Below are positions 40,601 to 47,916 of a DNA stretch of 64,000 nucleotides, piece after piece (position 1 is the first letter of the stretch; each line of letters opens with the position of its first letter). The stretch comes from a virus. The stretch lies in the IMG/VR virus record IMGVR_UViG_3300036799_000043, positions 1 through 64,000 of that record. One strand, given 5' to 3'. The notes below the pieces were generated by a model. That model was not told where the DNA came from and ran no database searches. It saw nothing but the letters and a program-made list of their open reading frames with translations. The translations under genes were made by a program, and so were the position numbers.

Positions 40601-41784
40601 CAGACGCGTCGAGTCTGACAGCGCAGCCTGTTGCGAACGATAGCGAGTCACTCGTGACAGGTGAAGCTGCGCAATATTCTGCGCAGTCGACAGCTAGCGA
40701 TGTCGCGCCACTTACAAGCGCCGAGCAGATCGCAGGCGTATTCCCTGTCCTTGCCAGTGACGCATCGAGTGTCAGCGCGAGCGAGTCTGACCTACTGTCT
40801 GCGGTGATCCCATTGGCTGATAGTGAGTCGCTCGCAAGTAGTGACGTGTTGAGTTACCTGCCAATGCTTGCGTCGAGCGACAGCGGCAGCATTGCGGCAA
40901 GCGAGATTGGTTTTGGTGGATCACCAATCGTCGCGAGTGAGACTGCAGCTATCGCGTCGAGTGAGTCGCATAGCTCGACAGCGAGCTACGCAAGCGGTGA
41001 CGGTGTGCTCGTACACAGCGCAGAGCTTGCAGCACCGCTAGCAACGTCTGCAGCGAGCGAGACGACTGCTACTACGTCGAGCGAGCAATCGACGCTGACG
41101 CCCTTTGTGAGCGTCTCTGATGCGACGCTGACGCTCACGTCTGAGGCAGCGCAGACTACCGAGTTTGCGTTTCCAGTGCAAACGGGTGACGCATCGCCAA
41201 TTACTGCTGACGAACATCTCTCACCGCTGATCGCATTCGCTGCGAATGAGACTGCAGCACTGCTGTCGAGCGAGCTTATCTCCGCACTCGCGCGCGGCAC
41301 ACTGAGCGACGCGAGCGACCTGAGTGCAAGTGAATTTGGCGATGCAATACGCCTAACAGCGTTCTTCGCAAACGACATCGCGCCGTTGCTATCTGATGAG
41401 TCGGGCACATATGCGGTGAGTGTCGGGCGTATCGAAACTGTGCAGATCGTAGCCGCTGAAACGCTGCTCATTTTCGGTGCATTCGCGATCTCTGACGATG
41501 CGACAGTCGCGAGCATCGAACTTGCCGTTATACCGGCGCTGCTGTTTATTGTTGACGCGTCACTGATACAGACAAGCGAGCTAGCGTCGACGTTGCAGTT
41601 TGCCGGCAAGGGCTATCACGACTTCTCGCCAGGTCGTACACGCGCAGATGTCGTCGATAATGGCAGTGTGACAACCAGTACAGCGCGACGCCCGACACGC
41701 GCAGAAATTCTTGTGCCAGGTAGACGCACTGCTAGCACCACCGCGCGCTCGACAGCAGCGACGACGAGCTTGGTCAGGAGATAG
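37642..41784 (+). CDS. Giant repeat fibre protein with LamG-like domains
   Basis: This 1380-residue protein has a LamG-like domain at about 20-250 with the FEWALR strand seen in the fibre at 12-5102. Two related beta-sandwich domains follow at about 300-490 and 620-800 (both end in an xxDNLNxx strand). From about 800 to 1330 there are some two dozen imperfect repeats of about 22 residues, built on D-S/A-x-x-L-x-S-x-E/S, rich in Ser, Ala and Thr. The last 55 residues are basic. It looks like a long stalk displaying carbohydrate-binding caps. Its host-range role is inferred. Confidence 0.7.
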   Translation: MAFAPVAFDLAAFGGGPLAALIQDDTPVSWWRLGEASGTAASDSGSAGAPGTYTGSIALGQIPLENADATTSAGFDGSTSYVTVPDNNAHSIGTTGALTVVAVVILPAKPSALLSIVAKATGSVFEWALRVSANGGVEADVWTTGGTTLASSGGASISTSVWNSDYQGRAVLLAFTFDNSVAGVNPLRSYINKTSFGSAAKTLSIGNTTAPVTIGRRGDNTGIVPNGTLIQDVAIFDHVLSPTRLAQYVDALLGEPSTSDTSALAASESATAPDATFVPTDSTALVSSELATQGAVYASYSGDSDTFDTPTNWSIGPQSSVTGSQGLLTPLNTGANSTYLSEVALHDLTGSFASVQIVQPLNQVSGAQSQFELRSHGLGTYSTLLVLENGILYFERNLAGTYTQVASVAWDAPNMTFWRIREADGYLYGDTSPDGSTWSNVGSFRYLGTPITVTDMQVNIVGSTWKLVASPGTLIVDNLNLFITSITPGDSSTILSTGTDSLAATTSATDSESLTSGETDALATTSSASDTSAIASTGFDSWPAFLPTTDSTSVGSSEASTLGSTIPSTDSSALTASETATANAGGPAAQSDTAAFASVETAAAGLTQSTGVASFSEEFNNNATGTWGLSTGAVISGGVLTTTIQSTTAADFQAAQTTVLWDATDAIVSAQVVQWPNALSGSQAIYALRVAGLGSDTVDFTWDNGNLTPEYSVGGIYTHGPTITAPSAPVLLRFRTSHGWLYWEYSFDAVSWTALWSWNYTIDLASVQVLFESQTWKAVTGAGSAIWDNLNVTTLLSNDSSALSSSETSLIGELLVATDTGALASSEVALISAVAVTAVDSDLLLSLESLLLSSTRSTSDSSAFGSTNVASLTVSTVSVDSDALASGEVLSAQQSTLASDAETLIASEATVIAATLSASDSEALVSAEPVSMTAFRSTTDASTPVGTETPTSAQQIALSESTGVASSDTAQATALPTLSDSTPLLSTDASSLTAQPVANDSESLVTGEAAQYSAQSTASDVAPLTSAEQIAGVFPVLASDASSVSASESDLLSAVIPLADSESLASSDVLSYLPMLASSDSGSIAASEIGFGGSPIVASETAAIASSESHSSTASYASGDGVLVHSAELAAPLATSAASETTATTSSEQSTLTPFVSVSDATLTLTSEAAQTTEFAFPVQTGDASPITADEHLSPLIAFAANETAALLSSELISALARGTLSDASDLSASEFGDAIRLTAFFANDIAPLLSDESGTYAVSVGRIETVQIVAAETLLIFGAFAISDDATVASIELAVIPALLFIVDASLIQTSELASTLQFAGKGYHDFSPGRTRADVVDNGSVTTSTARRPTRAEILVPGRRTASTTARSTAATTSLVRR

Positions 41785-41786
41785 TC

Positions 41787-42167
41787 ATGCCATCAGCAGC
41801 AACTCAATACGGCAAATCAGGCGACACGATCCCGCAATTTAGCGCAACACTACGTGACGCAGCCGGAGTGCCAGTTGCGCTACTTACAACTGATCTCGTG
41901 ACGTTCAAGCTGCGCGAGCGCATGTCAGCAGGCGCGTCAATGGGCGGTACTGCGACGATCATCGAGCCAGATATAGACGTTGCGACTGACCCAGACAATC
42001 CAAACCTTGGGCTAGTCGAGTACATACTGGCACCGGGTACTGTACTCACGCCTGGCGTGTATCTCGCAGAGTGGATGCTGCACTCTGTCAGCGGTCACGA
42101 AACGACGTTCCCAGACGTTGGCGCAGACACCGTGTATATCTCGCGTCGCTTGCCAGCACCCGCGTGA
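41787..42167 (+). CDS. BppU-like Ig-fold baseplate/fibre protein
   Basis: This 126-residue protein has KSGDTIPQFSATLRDAAGVPVALLTTDLVTFKLRER, then GLVEYILAPGTVLTPGVYLAEW. This is the pattern of BppU-type N-terminal Ig-like domains found beside fibre genes. It may anchor the repeat fibre to the tail. It is coupled to the next small gene by GTGA. Confidence 0.6.
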   Translation: MPSAATQYGKSGDTIPQFSATLRDAAGVPVALLTTDLVTFKLRERMSAGASMGGTATIIEPDIDVATDPDNPNLGLVEYILAPGTVLTPGVYLAEWMLHSVSGHETTFPDVGADTVYISRRLPAPA

Positions 42168-42385
42168 CGTTCTCGAAAGACGTTGCGGTACGCACTGGGC
42201 CATACTCCCCGGTCATATCACGAGACGTTGCAATACGTACTGGGCCATACTCTCCAGTCAGATCACGTGACCATCGCTTTACGACTCGACGCTTGCGCTC
42301 TGTTAGTCAGTCGTGTAGACTGAGACTACACACGACAGAGCAGGGAGGGCGTGCATCAAAGAGTACGCAGCGATTGAACCAGTGA
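42164..42385 (+). CDS. 73-residue protein with tandem DVAxRTGPYSPV repeats
   Basis: It starts at the GTG overlapping the previous stop (GTGA). The first 35 residues are two 15-residue repeats, DVAVRTGPYSPVISR and DVAIRTGPYSPVRSR. Of seven base differences between the two DNA copies, five are third-position and silent, which supports this reading frame. The C-terminus is basic and is written by the DNA that also contains the SSB promoter. The function is unknown. Confidence 0.55.
   Translation: MTFSKDVAVRTGPYSPVISRDVAIRTGPYSPVRSRDHRFTTRRLRSVSQSCRLRLHTTEQGGRASKSTQRLNQ
42179..42268. repeat. 45-bp tandem repeat, two copies
   Basis: Copies at 42179-42223 and 42224-42268 differ at seven positions. 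The period is exactly 15 codons. Confidence 0.9.
42293..42321 (+). promoter_or_regulatory. Promoter of the SSB operon
   Basis: -35 TTGCGC, 17-nt spacer, -10 TAGACT, then GAGACT and the start element ACACACGACAGAG. The leader before SSB is about 125 nt and has a small hairpin (ACGGGT/ACCCGT). Confidence 0.8.
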
Positions 42386-42452
42386 TCCCAGCGCGTTGAA
42401 CGGGTCGTGGCTCTACCCGTAAACAGAGCCGATCAGAGACTAGGAGAATCAC

Positions 42453-42926
42453 ATGGCTGCAGAGACACTCAACAAAGTGATCTTCGGTGGACGCGTCGCA
42501 GCAGACGCCGAGATTCGCTACACACAAGACGGAAAACCAGTGTGCCACATTCGCTTCGTGCTCGGCAATCGAAAGAAGGGCGACGACGGCGAGTGGAAAG
42601 ACGATCCCATGTGGATGCGCGTGACGTGCTTTGGTCGCCTCGCTGAGCGCTATTCAGAGCGCCCGCTGCTCAAGGGCCAGCGCATCACCGTGATTGGCCG
42701 CATCGACACGCCGTACATCTACAACGGCGAGCGCGGTTCGGGCGTCAACATTAGCGTCGTCGCTGACGAGATCGCACGCTACGACTTCGACGAGAGCGCT
42801 CAGCGTGGCGGCAACGATGAGGAGTTTGAGGACGCTCGTCCAGCGCGTCAGCCTGCTGCCCAACGTAGTCAGCCAGCAAAGGCAGCGGCGCCGCCCGCAG
42901 ACGACCTGGATGATCTGCCATTCTGA
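42453..42926 (+). CDS. ssb: Single-stranded DNA-binding protein
   Basis: This 157-residue protein has an OB fold (LNKVIFGGRVAADAEIRYT, FVLGNRKKGDDGEWKDDPMWMRVTCFGRLAE, LLKGQRITVIGRI). A disordered Gln/Ala/Pro linker leads to the classical acidic tip DDLDDLPF that binds partner proteins. It coats ssDNA in replication and recombination and should cooperate with the Rad52-like protein and the primase-helicase. AGGAG precedes the ATG. Confidence 0.92.
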   Translation: MAAETLNKVIFGGRVAADAEIRYTQDGKPVCHIRFVLGNRKKGDDGEWKDDPMWMRVTCFGRLAERYSERPLLKGQRITVIGRIDTPYIYNGERGSGVNISVVADEIARYDFDESAQRGGNDEEFEDARPARQPAAQRSQPAKAAAPPADDLDDLPF

Positions 42927-42927
42927 G

Positions 42928-43890
42928 ATGAGTAAGAAGCACGCCAGCGGTTACCCAGCCACGCGCGAGCGTGTGTCCGCACAAGTCAAGTCGGTCGTCA
43001 GACTGCTTGACTTGGGCGTGGACGAAGCAGAGGCAGTACAGATCGTCAAAGACTATGGCTGCGAACGTGTGCATGAGCTTCTCGAACTGTCAGACTCACA
43101 ACTGTATGCCCCTGAGGGCGAAGGCGAGTCGGCACGCGCAAGCGCCGAATGTGCACTGCGCGCGTACATCAAGACGCAAGTCGACGCGACGCGCGACAAG
43201 CATCCGTGGCCGTATCAGTCAGTCTGCGATCTACTGCAGAAACACGGCGAAGTCTTCCGAGTCGAGTCGTACGCGAAGCAACCATATTCGCTCGGCAAGA
43301 TTGGCCGCTGCTACGCGAACGCGATTGATGCGGTGCTGCGCCGACCGACGCATCTGACGTACGTCGAAGGCTACGCACTGTCGCGATTGGGAGTGCCATT
43401 AGAGCACGCGTGGGTCGTCGACGACGCTGGCAAAGCGTGGGACGTTACATGGAAATGGTCAGAGCGCAGCGAGCATCACCGAGCAGACGAGAGTGCGCTC
43501 ATCGGCGTTCGTGTGCCTATCAACGCGCTGCAAGCTCACTGGAGGACGTGTGCTGGCGCGGCGTTTCTCGAAGATAGGCGGCATCACTTTCCAGCGCTGC
43601 GGGTGCCGTATTCCGCCTGGTCAGACGTGCTCGTTGACGAGCTTGCGCAGATACGCGAGAAACACTGTCTGCCAATCGTTGCGTCAGGAAAGGCAGTCGA
43701 AGACGAAATGTCCGGGATGATAAACACACTCGTTCCGGGTGCTGTCGTGTGTACGCGGTGCAACACTCAGATTCTCAAGGATGAGAAGCGTATGTGGATA
43801 ACAGACGTGACAGACGGTACGCAGTCGAGAGTATGCGAGCCGTGTGGTTTGACGGTTGCGGCGCGCTACAACGTGCCGCTAGTCGAATGA
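42928..43890 (+). CDS. 320-residue phage protein with YVEGYA...HAW core and zinc end
   Basis: The start is one base after the SSB stop. The helical N-terminus (RVSAQVKSVVRLLDLGVDEAEAVQIV) resembles a UBA-like bundle. The centre GRCYANAIDAVLRR, TYVEGYALSRLGVPLEHAWVVDDAGKAWDVTW is a motif string known from phage proteins of unknown function. The C-terminus has VCTRCNTQI and CEPCG. The tight linkage to SSB suggests a replication role, but none is proven. Confidence 0.5.
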   Translation: MSKKHASGYPATRERVSAQVKSVVRLLDLGVDEAEAVQIVKDYGCERVHELLELSDSQLYAPEGEGESARASAECALRAYIKTQVDATRDKHPWPYQSVCDLLQKHGEVFRVESYAKQPYSLGKIGRCYANAIDAVLRRPTHLTYVEGYALSRLGVPLEHAWVVDDAGKAWDVTWKWSERSEHHRADESALIGVRVPINALQAHWRTCAGAAFLEDRRHHFPALRVPYSAWSDVLVDELAQIREKHCLPIVASGKAVEDEMSGMINTLVPGAVVCTRCNTQILKDEKRMWITDVTDGTQSRVCEPCGLTVAARYNVPLVE

Positions 43891-44543
43891 CGTTTGGTCA
43901 GAGCGCTGGTGTGGCGGTGAGCATAGCTGTTATCACTGCGGTATATGCTGTCGCGTGCTCAGCGCCAGTCACTCATCCAGAAGCGGCACCGACGCCATAC
44001 CCCGAGACTGCAGCTATCGGTGTCGCGACGTACTTTGCTCGCGACGCCGAGCACCCGGAGCAGATCGTCGTGCAAGACGTGAACTCTGCGCAGAGCGAGA
44101 TCGTCACCGCCATGTACAGCTTCACGTACAAGCCAATCTGGGACGCGTACGTCGCAGCAGTCAAGCGTGGCGTAGCAGTGACGCTGCTGACAGATCAGAC
44201 CGAGCTACGCGGCAATGCTGCACAGACGAGCGGTGTTGCGTCGCTGTGTGCGCTCGGCGTCAAAGTGCGCGAGAACGTGCCGAAAGGTCGCGCGCTCGAA
44301 CATCTCAAGCTGAGCGTGATTGATAAGCGCATCGGCTTGGTTGGTAGCTTCAACTACACAGTCAGTGCCGTCTTGACGAATGACGAGATACTCATCAGAG
44401 TCGCGTCACCGCTCTACGCTGCAGACTGGCGCACTCACATCCTCAAGATGTATTCAGACTCGACGTATTCGCGCGACGCGTGCTCGCTCGTCTCACCGAG
44501 CACACCGACAGCGACAGACAACGCCTCAGACGGCGGCGAGTAA
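43887..44543 (+). CDS. Lipoprotein with a PLD-family (HKD) nuclease domain
   Basis: This 218-residue protein has an N-terminal signal with lipobox VYAVAC (C24), predicting an outward-facing lipid-anchored protein. The body is a single PLD-type domain: HLKLSVID (H139, K141, D146) followed by GLVGSFNYTVSA, the HxKx4D...GSxN motif of Nuc/BfiI-like phosphodiesterases, which act as dimers. A surface nuclease could destroy incoming DNA of competing phages. That role is inference. Confidence 0.75.
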   Translation: MTFGQSAGVAVSIAVITAVYAVACSAPVTHPEAAPTPYPETAAIGVATYFARDAEHPEQIVVQDVNSAQSEIVTAMYSFTYKPIWDAYVAAVKRGVAVTLLTDQTELRGNAAQTSGVASLCALGVKVRENVPKGRALEHLKLSVIDKRIGLVGSFNYTVSAVLTNDEILIRVASPLYAADWRTHILKMYSDSTYSRDACSLVSPSTPTATDNASDGGE

Positions 44544-44548
44544 CAAAG

Positions 44549-44599
44549 GTCACAAAGCTGGCAAAACTCTTGCGATTTATGTAGTCAGCACTGCATACT
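44549..44599 (+). promoter_or_regulatory. Promoter with upstream box
   Basis: GTCACAAAGCTGGCAAAA, then -35 TTGCGA, an 18-nt spacer ending CAGCACTG, and -10 CATACT. The transcript would start before ACACACGACGAAGGAG. Confidence 0.75.
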
Positions 44600-44634
44600 C
44601 AGTAAGTCACACACGACGAAGGAGAAACAGAACG

Positions 44635-45105
44635 ATGTACGCAAGCGATGCAGTAATCAAGTTCTTGCCAGCGACCGAAACGATTGCCGTTGCCAATGAG
44701 ATCGTCAATCGACTTGGCCGACTCAACGAAGACGTGTCGGCAACAGACGTGTTCGCGACGTACGACGCGATGAAACGAGAGCAGTTCACCGCAAGCGTGC
44801 AGGCTGCGCTCAATCAGGGCAACCACACGAGCGCGCAGCGCTGCAACAATCAAGTACAGCACATCATCGACAGCATCGCTGCTGACAGCTTCACGACCGT
44901 GACGCTCAGCGGTTGCCGCAAACCAGCGTACTGGCTGCATCGCAACAAGTTTGACAATCGCGTGATCGTGTCTGATCGCAAGGGCATTCGCATGCAAGCG
45001 AGTGTCGATGGCGAGAATGGCGCCGCGGGTCGCGACTACGTGTCTAGCTTGCTCGGCAAGAAGCTCGCAGAGGGAGCGCGAGTCGATCAGGGCGTGAGCT
45101 TCTGA
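44635..45105 (+). CDS. 156-residue hypothetical protein
   Basis: The start has AAGGAG ten bases upstream, immediately after the ACACACGACGA element. The protein is mixed alpha/beta with helical first half and a basic middle (GCRKPAYWLHRNKFDNRVIV). It is flanked by promoters on both sides, so it forms its own transcription unit. No family is recognised. Confidence 0.55.
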   Translation: MYASDAVIKFLPATETIAVANEIVNRLGRLNEDVSATDVFATYDAMKREQFTASVQAALNQGNHTSAQRCNNQVQHIIDSIAADSFTTVTLSGCRKPAYWLHRNKFDNRVIVSDRKGIRMQASVDGENGAAGRDYVSSLLGKKLAEGARVDQGVSF

Positions 45106-45110
45106 TCGAT

Positions 45111-45161
45111 GTCACAAAGATGGCTAAAGTCTTGTTTGTCGAATAGTCAGCGCTGTATAGT
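45111..45161 (+). promoter_or_regulatory. Promoter with upstream box for a leaderless gene
   Basis: GTCACAAAGATGGCTAAA, then -35 TTGTTT, an 18-nt spacer ending CAGCGCTG, -10 TATAGT, and six bases to the ATG. Confidence 0.8.
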
Positions 45162-45167
45162 GGACGC

Positions 45168-45356
45168 ATGAACACGACGAGCGAGCAGCAGCCAGTCTTC
45201 CAGACTCGACACTTTCACATCTACAACTGGAACAATCGGGTTGTCTTCGCGTGTGTCAGCGCGACACGTATCGAAGCTGGCAAGATGCACGGTGGGATTC
45301 GGGAAGTGCGCAGCGAGCGTGACAAGTGCGCGCTGCGACGAAAGCTGGAGGCGTAA
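45168..45356 (+). CDS. 62-residue protein, leaderless, MNTTS start
   Basis: The coding start ATGAACACGACGAGC is the recurrent start element. The product is a small beta/alpha protein (RHFHIYNWNNRVVFACVSA, then a basic helix). The function is unknown. Confidence 0.6.
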   Translation: MNTTSEQQPVFQTRHFHIYNWNNRVVFACVSATRIEAGKMHGGIREVRSERDKCALRRKLEA

Positions 45357-45358
45357 TC

Positions 45359-45673
45359 ATGAGCACACCGCTAACCACAGACGAGATCACCGCGATTCGT
45401 GCCGATCTGAAGGCGAACGGCCTGAGCCGCATCGTCAACATGCGCGTCAACAAGCAGCAGTACGCGGCTGGCAGCATCTCACTCTACCCAAGCATCGCGA
45501 CCAGATCGAATTCCTACAGATGGAGTGCGCGCGAGTTTCCGCTTGTTTTCGAGTTTGTGCGTAAGCACAATCTTGGGGCGATCAACGGCACCGACTATTA
45601 CGTGCACGATCTCGGCCACGTCGAGACGGTGTACGGTGCGGGCTTCGCGTTCATCGCACGTAAGACAGACTGA
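45359..45673 (+). CDS. 104-residue hypothetical protein
   Basis: GGAGG lies upstream of the ATG. The N-terminus is helical (TTDEITAIRADLKANG), followed by a beta-rich section (GSISLYPSIATRS, then DYYVHDLGHVETVYGAG). No family is recognised. Confidence 0.5.
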   Translation: MSTPLTTDEITAIRADLKANGLSRIVNMRVNKQQYAAGSISLYPSIATRSNSYRWSAREFPLVFEFVRKHNLGAINGTDYYVHDLGHVETVYGAGFAFIARKTD

Positions 45674-45834
45674 TGAACTTCTGGTACGTGCTCGCGAAGC
45701 TCTTGAGTCTGCATCGCGACGTGCGCGCGCTGCAGCGTGGGCCCGATGCGTTCGCGCGTCGACAGCTTCGCAAGTCGCTGTATCGCACAACTGGCCGGCA
45801 GATCAATTCACTCACACGACGGAGACGAGCATGA
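45673..45834 (+). CDS. 53-residue basic protein
   Basis: The ATG overlaps the previous stop as TGATG and the stop overlaps the next start as ATGA. The product (NFWYVLAKLLSLHRDVRAL, then an Arg-rich tail) resembles small basic phage proteins with an aromatic start and repeated RR pairs. Its last codons (SLTRRRRA) are written by CTCACACGACGGAGACG, the start element. The role is unknown. Confidence 0.5.
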   Translation: MNFWYVLAKLLSLHRDVRALQRGPDAFARRQLRKSLYRTTGRQINSLTRRRRA

Positions 45835-46370
45835 GCGATAACCCATTCGAGCGCGCACAAGCTGCGCAGAAAATGACGAGCGCAGAGACGCCCATGGATC
45901 TGATGGAGGCGGCGAAGTACTCAAACCCACGTCTCAGCGAGCTTGTTGCGGCGAACCTCGACCTGTCGCTGCAGGCGATCAGACTCGCTGAGACATCAGC
46001 GAAGCAGTCAACGAACATGGTCAATCAGATGACACTGCAGCGCGTTGCCGAGAAGCTCAAGAGTGCACTGCATCAAGCAGCACACCCGCAGGCAGCCGCT
46101 CAGGCACAGCAGCTTGCAGAGGATGACGTTCTCGTCGTCGAAGTCAGAAAGACGGCTCAGGCGCGTCTTGACGCGATCTCGCAGTCAGAGCAGCGTAAGT
46201 ACTGGTTCGACGGCGTGCCGAAGCTCGTCGAGCTTGAGGTCGAGATCAATCGCGACCTCGTCGAGCCGCTTGTGGCGTCGGGTCGTATCAACAAAGGACT
46301 TGTGCGCATCTGGGTTGGCCCGAATCACGTGCTCGCAGTGCATCATGTCGCACTGGAGGTCGCAGCATGA
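45831..46370 (+). CDS. 179-residue hypothetical protein
   Basis: The GGAGACGAGC leader supports this ATG. The first 110 residues are helical (SELVAANLDLSLQAIRLAE). The C-terminal 60 residues are alpha/beta (VPKLVELEVEINRDLVEPL, then GLVRIWVGPNHVLAV). No motif is recognised. Confidence 0.5.
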   Translation: MSDNPFERAQAAQKMTSAETPMDLMEAAKYSNPRLSELVAANLDLSLQAIRLAETSAKQSTNMVNQMTLQRVAEKLKSALHQAAHPQAAAQAQQLAEDDVLVVEVRKTAQARLDAISQSEQRKYWFDGVPKLVELEVEINRDLVEPLVASGRINKGLVRIWVGPNHVLAVHHVALEVAA

Positions 46371-46621
46371 GCCGACGTGTGCGCTACATGCTGATGCTGC
46401 AAGCAGTCGTGTTGCTGTTCTCTGGCTACGTGTGGGGGTCGCTCGTGCAGCGCTTGATTGACGGCATTCTCTGGGGCACAGCGCAGACTAACGACGAGAT
46501 AGACAACTGGAAGCTCTTACTGTTTTCCGGTGGCTTCGTCGTCGTGCTCGTCGTGTTTCTGATTGCGCGCAAAGTGTTCCAGAAAATGCTTGACGCTCAA
46601 GTGCGCAGTGCTGTAGACTGA
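46367..46621 (+). CDS. 84-residue two-helix membrane protein
   Basis: Transmembrane segments at about 7-29 and 48-69 (LLLFSGGFVVVLVVFLIA) with a basic N-terminus. Its last codons carry the promoter of the next gene. The function is unknown. Confidence 0.5.
   Translation: MSRRVRYMLMLQAVVLLFSGYVWGSLVQRLIDGILWGTAQTNDEIDNWKLLLFSGGFVVVLVVFLIARKVFQKMLDAQVRSAVD
46590..46619 (+). promoter_or_regulatory. Promoter of the SWIM-finger gene
   Basis: -35 TTGACG, 18-nt spacer ending CAGTGCTG, -10 TAGACT, then six bases to ATGAGCACGACG. Confidence 0.8.
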
Positions 46622-46625
46622 GACT

Positions 46626-47009
46626 ATGAGCACGACGACACAGCGACAGCAGCTTGCCGCTCTGCGACCCAGTGGCGAAGCCTACAAGCATCACACGTAT
46701 TGGTTCGCAGACGTTCGCAATGGTCGCAGTCACGCGTGTGACTGCCCGGACTACTTTCACCGCAACATCGTTGCCGGCGAGCCTTCGCACCTGTGTCGAC
46801 ATCTGCGCGAGCTTGCAATCGTCGCGATGCAAGCGATCCACAGTGCAGTGAACACCGCGCGCGACGGTAACGTCGACGAGATCGCAGACGCACTGGGAAT
46901 TCCGCACCCAGTGTTCCACGCGTACCAGTCTGTCTACGTTGACGGCAAGCTCGACGACACAGCAGCAATTCGCTATGCGCGTAGCTCGCACATGCGGCTC
47001 GTGTCATGA
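46626..47009 (+). CDS. SWIM-type zinc-finger protein, leaderless
   Basis: This 127-residue protein begins MSTTT, the start element in coding form. SHACDCPDYFHRN and SHLCRHL form a C-x-C...C-x-H SWIM zinc finger, a DNA- or protein-binding module. A helical tail follows. Confidence 0.65.
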   Translation: MSTTTQRQQLAALRPSGEAYKHHTYWFADVRNGRSHACDCPDYFHRNIVAGEPSHLCRHLRELAIVAMQAIHSAVNTARDGNVDEIADALGIPHPVFHAYQSVYVDGKLDDTAAIRYARSSHMRLVS

Positions 47010-47215
47010 ACTGGCAAGACGAGTACAAGCGCTGGGCGATCTACCGTGAAGCGATCCGACACGGTTTCTACGATGATTGGTCTATCGCTGACACTGCGCT
47101 GATCGAGCGCGTGCTGAGGTGTCCGATCAAAATCGAGCAGACTATCGATGAGCTTGAATTCGATGCAGTCGTGCTTGAATTGCCAGTTGTCGTAGACAAC
47201 GTTCTGGTTCAGTAG
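47006..47215 (+). CDS. 69-residue acidic protein
   Basis: ATGA overlap with the SWIM gene. N-terminal aromatic helix (WQDEYKRWAIYREAIRHGF), then an acidic beta/alpha part. No family is recognised. Confidence 0.45.
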   Translation: MNWQDEYKRWAIYREAIRHGFYDDWSIADTALIERVLRCPIKIEQTIDELEFDAVVLELPVVVDNVLVQ

Positions 47216-47247
47216 AGCCACCAATACACGACAAGGAGACTTACCCA

Positions 47248-47916
47248 GTGACTTCTCGACTTCGTATCGCCCTTGCATTCGCGCTACTGCTCGCTGTGGT
47301 GTTCCCAGCGGCGTCTGCGTTCGCGTGGACGTGTCAGCCGGGCGTAAAGGACACGCCCGCTAACGAGCAGGCAGGACTCTGCGTTTTGCATCCAACACCG
47401 ACCCAAATCCCGACGACTGCACCTACTCCGCAGCCGACAGTGCAAACACCTGCACCGACCCCGCCGATTGTCGTCGTACCCACGTCAGCGCCGCCCGTGA
47501 GCGCACCGCCGCAGACCAATACGAGCAGCGCGCCGAGCTTTGAGAACATCTGCGTCACGAGTGTGAGCGACAACGTGCAGCACACGGACATCGTGCGCAC
47601 GAGCGACGCCAATGCGTATCTCGCGCAGCACGCTAACGCATATCACATGCCAGACATCGGCAACTGCGGACCGACAGACGTGTACTTGCAGACTGCAAAG
47701 CCGACTGTGGCGATCACGCCCGTCCCCGTCACAGCGACGCCAGTAGCAACTGTCGAGTCGACGCCCGCGCCAACTGTGACGCCAGAAGCGACGCCGACTG
47801 CTACTGCTACGCCAGTTATGACGACGCCGACTGCGACGCCAGAAGTCGTCGAGACACCAGTACCCGCTGTGCCTGACACGGGCGACGGAACTGCCGCCGA
47901 TGAGATCGCTCCTTAG
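47248..47916 (+). CDS. Secreted Pro/Thr-rich protein with sortase-like VPDTG end
   Basis: This 222-residue protein starts at GTG, with ACACGACAAGGAG upstream. A signal peptide covers residues 1-26 (ending ASAFA). Two Pro/Thr-rich stalks flank a small Cys-containing globular part (ENICVTSVSDNVQ to HMPDIGNCGPTDVYL). The end reads PVPAVPDTG at 208-212, like an LPxTG signal, followed by only ten mostly acidic residues with no membrane anchor. The sortase gene overlaps its 3-prime end, so it is the obvious candidate substrate or acceptor. Confidence 0.65.
   Translation: MTSRLRIALAFALLLAVVFPAASAFAWTCQPGVKDTPANEQAGLCVLHPTPTQIPTTAPTPQPTVQTPAPTPPIVVVPTSAPPVSAPPQTNTSSAPSFENICVTSVSDNVQHTDIVRTSDANAYLAQHANAYHMPDIGNCGPTDVYLQTAKPTVAITPVPVTATPVATVESTPAPTVTPEATPTATATPVMTTPTATPEVVETPVPAVPDTGDGTAADEIAP

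Noticed and set aside
42179-42268. CRISPR array
   Set aside because: Only two directly abutting 45-bp copies without spacers; codon-like differences indicate protein repeats. No other array-like repeats were seen in the window.
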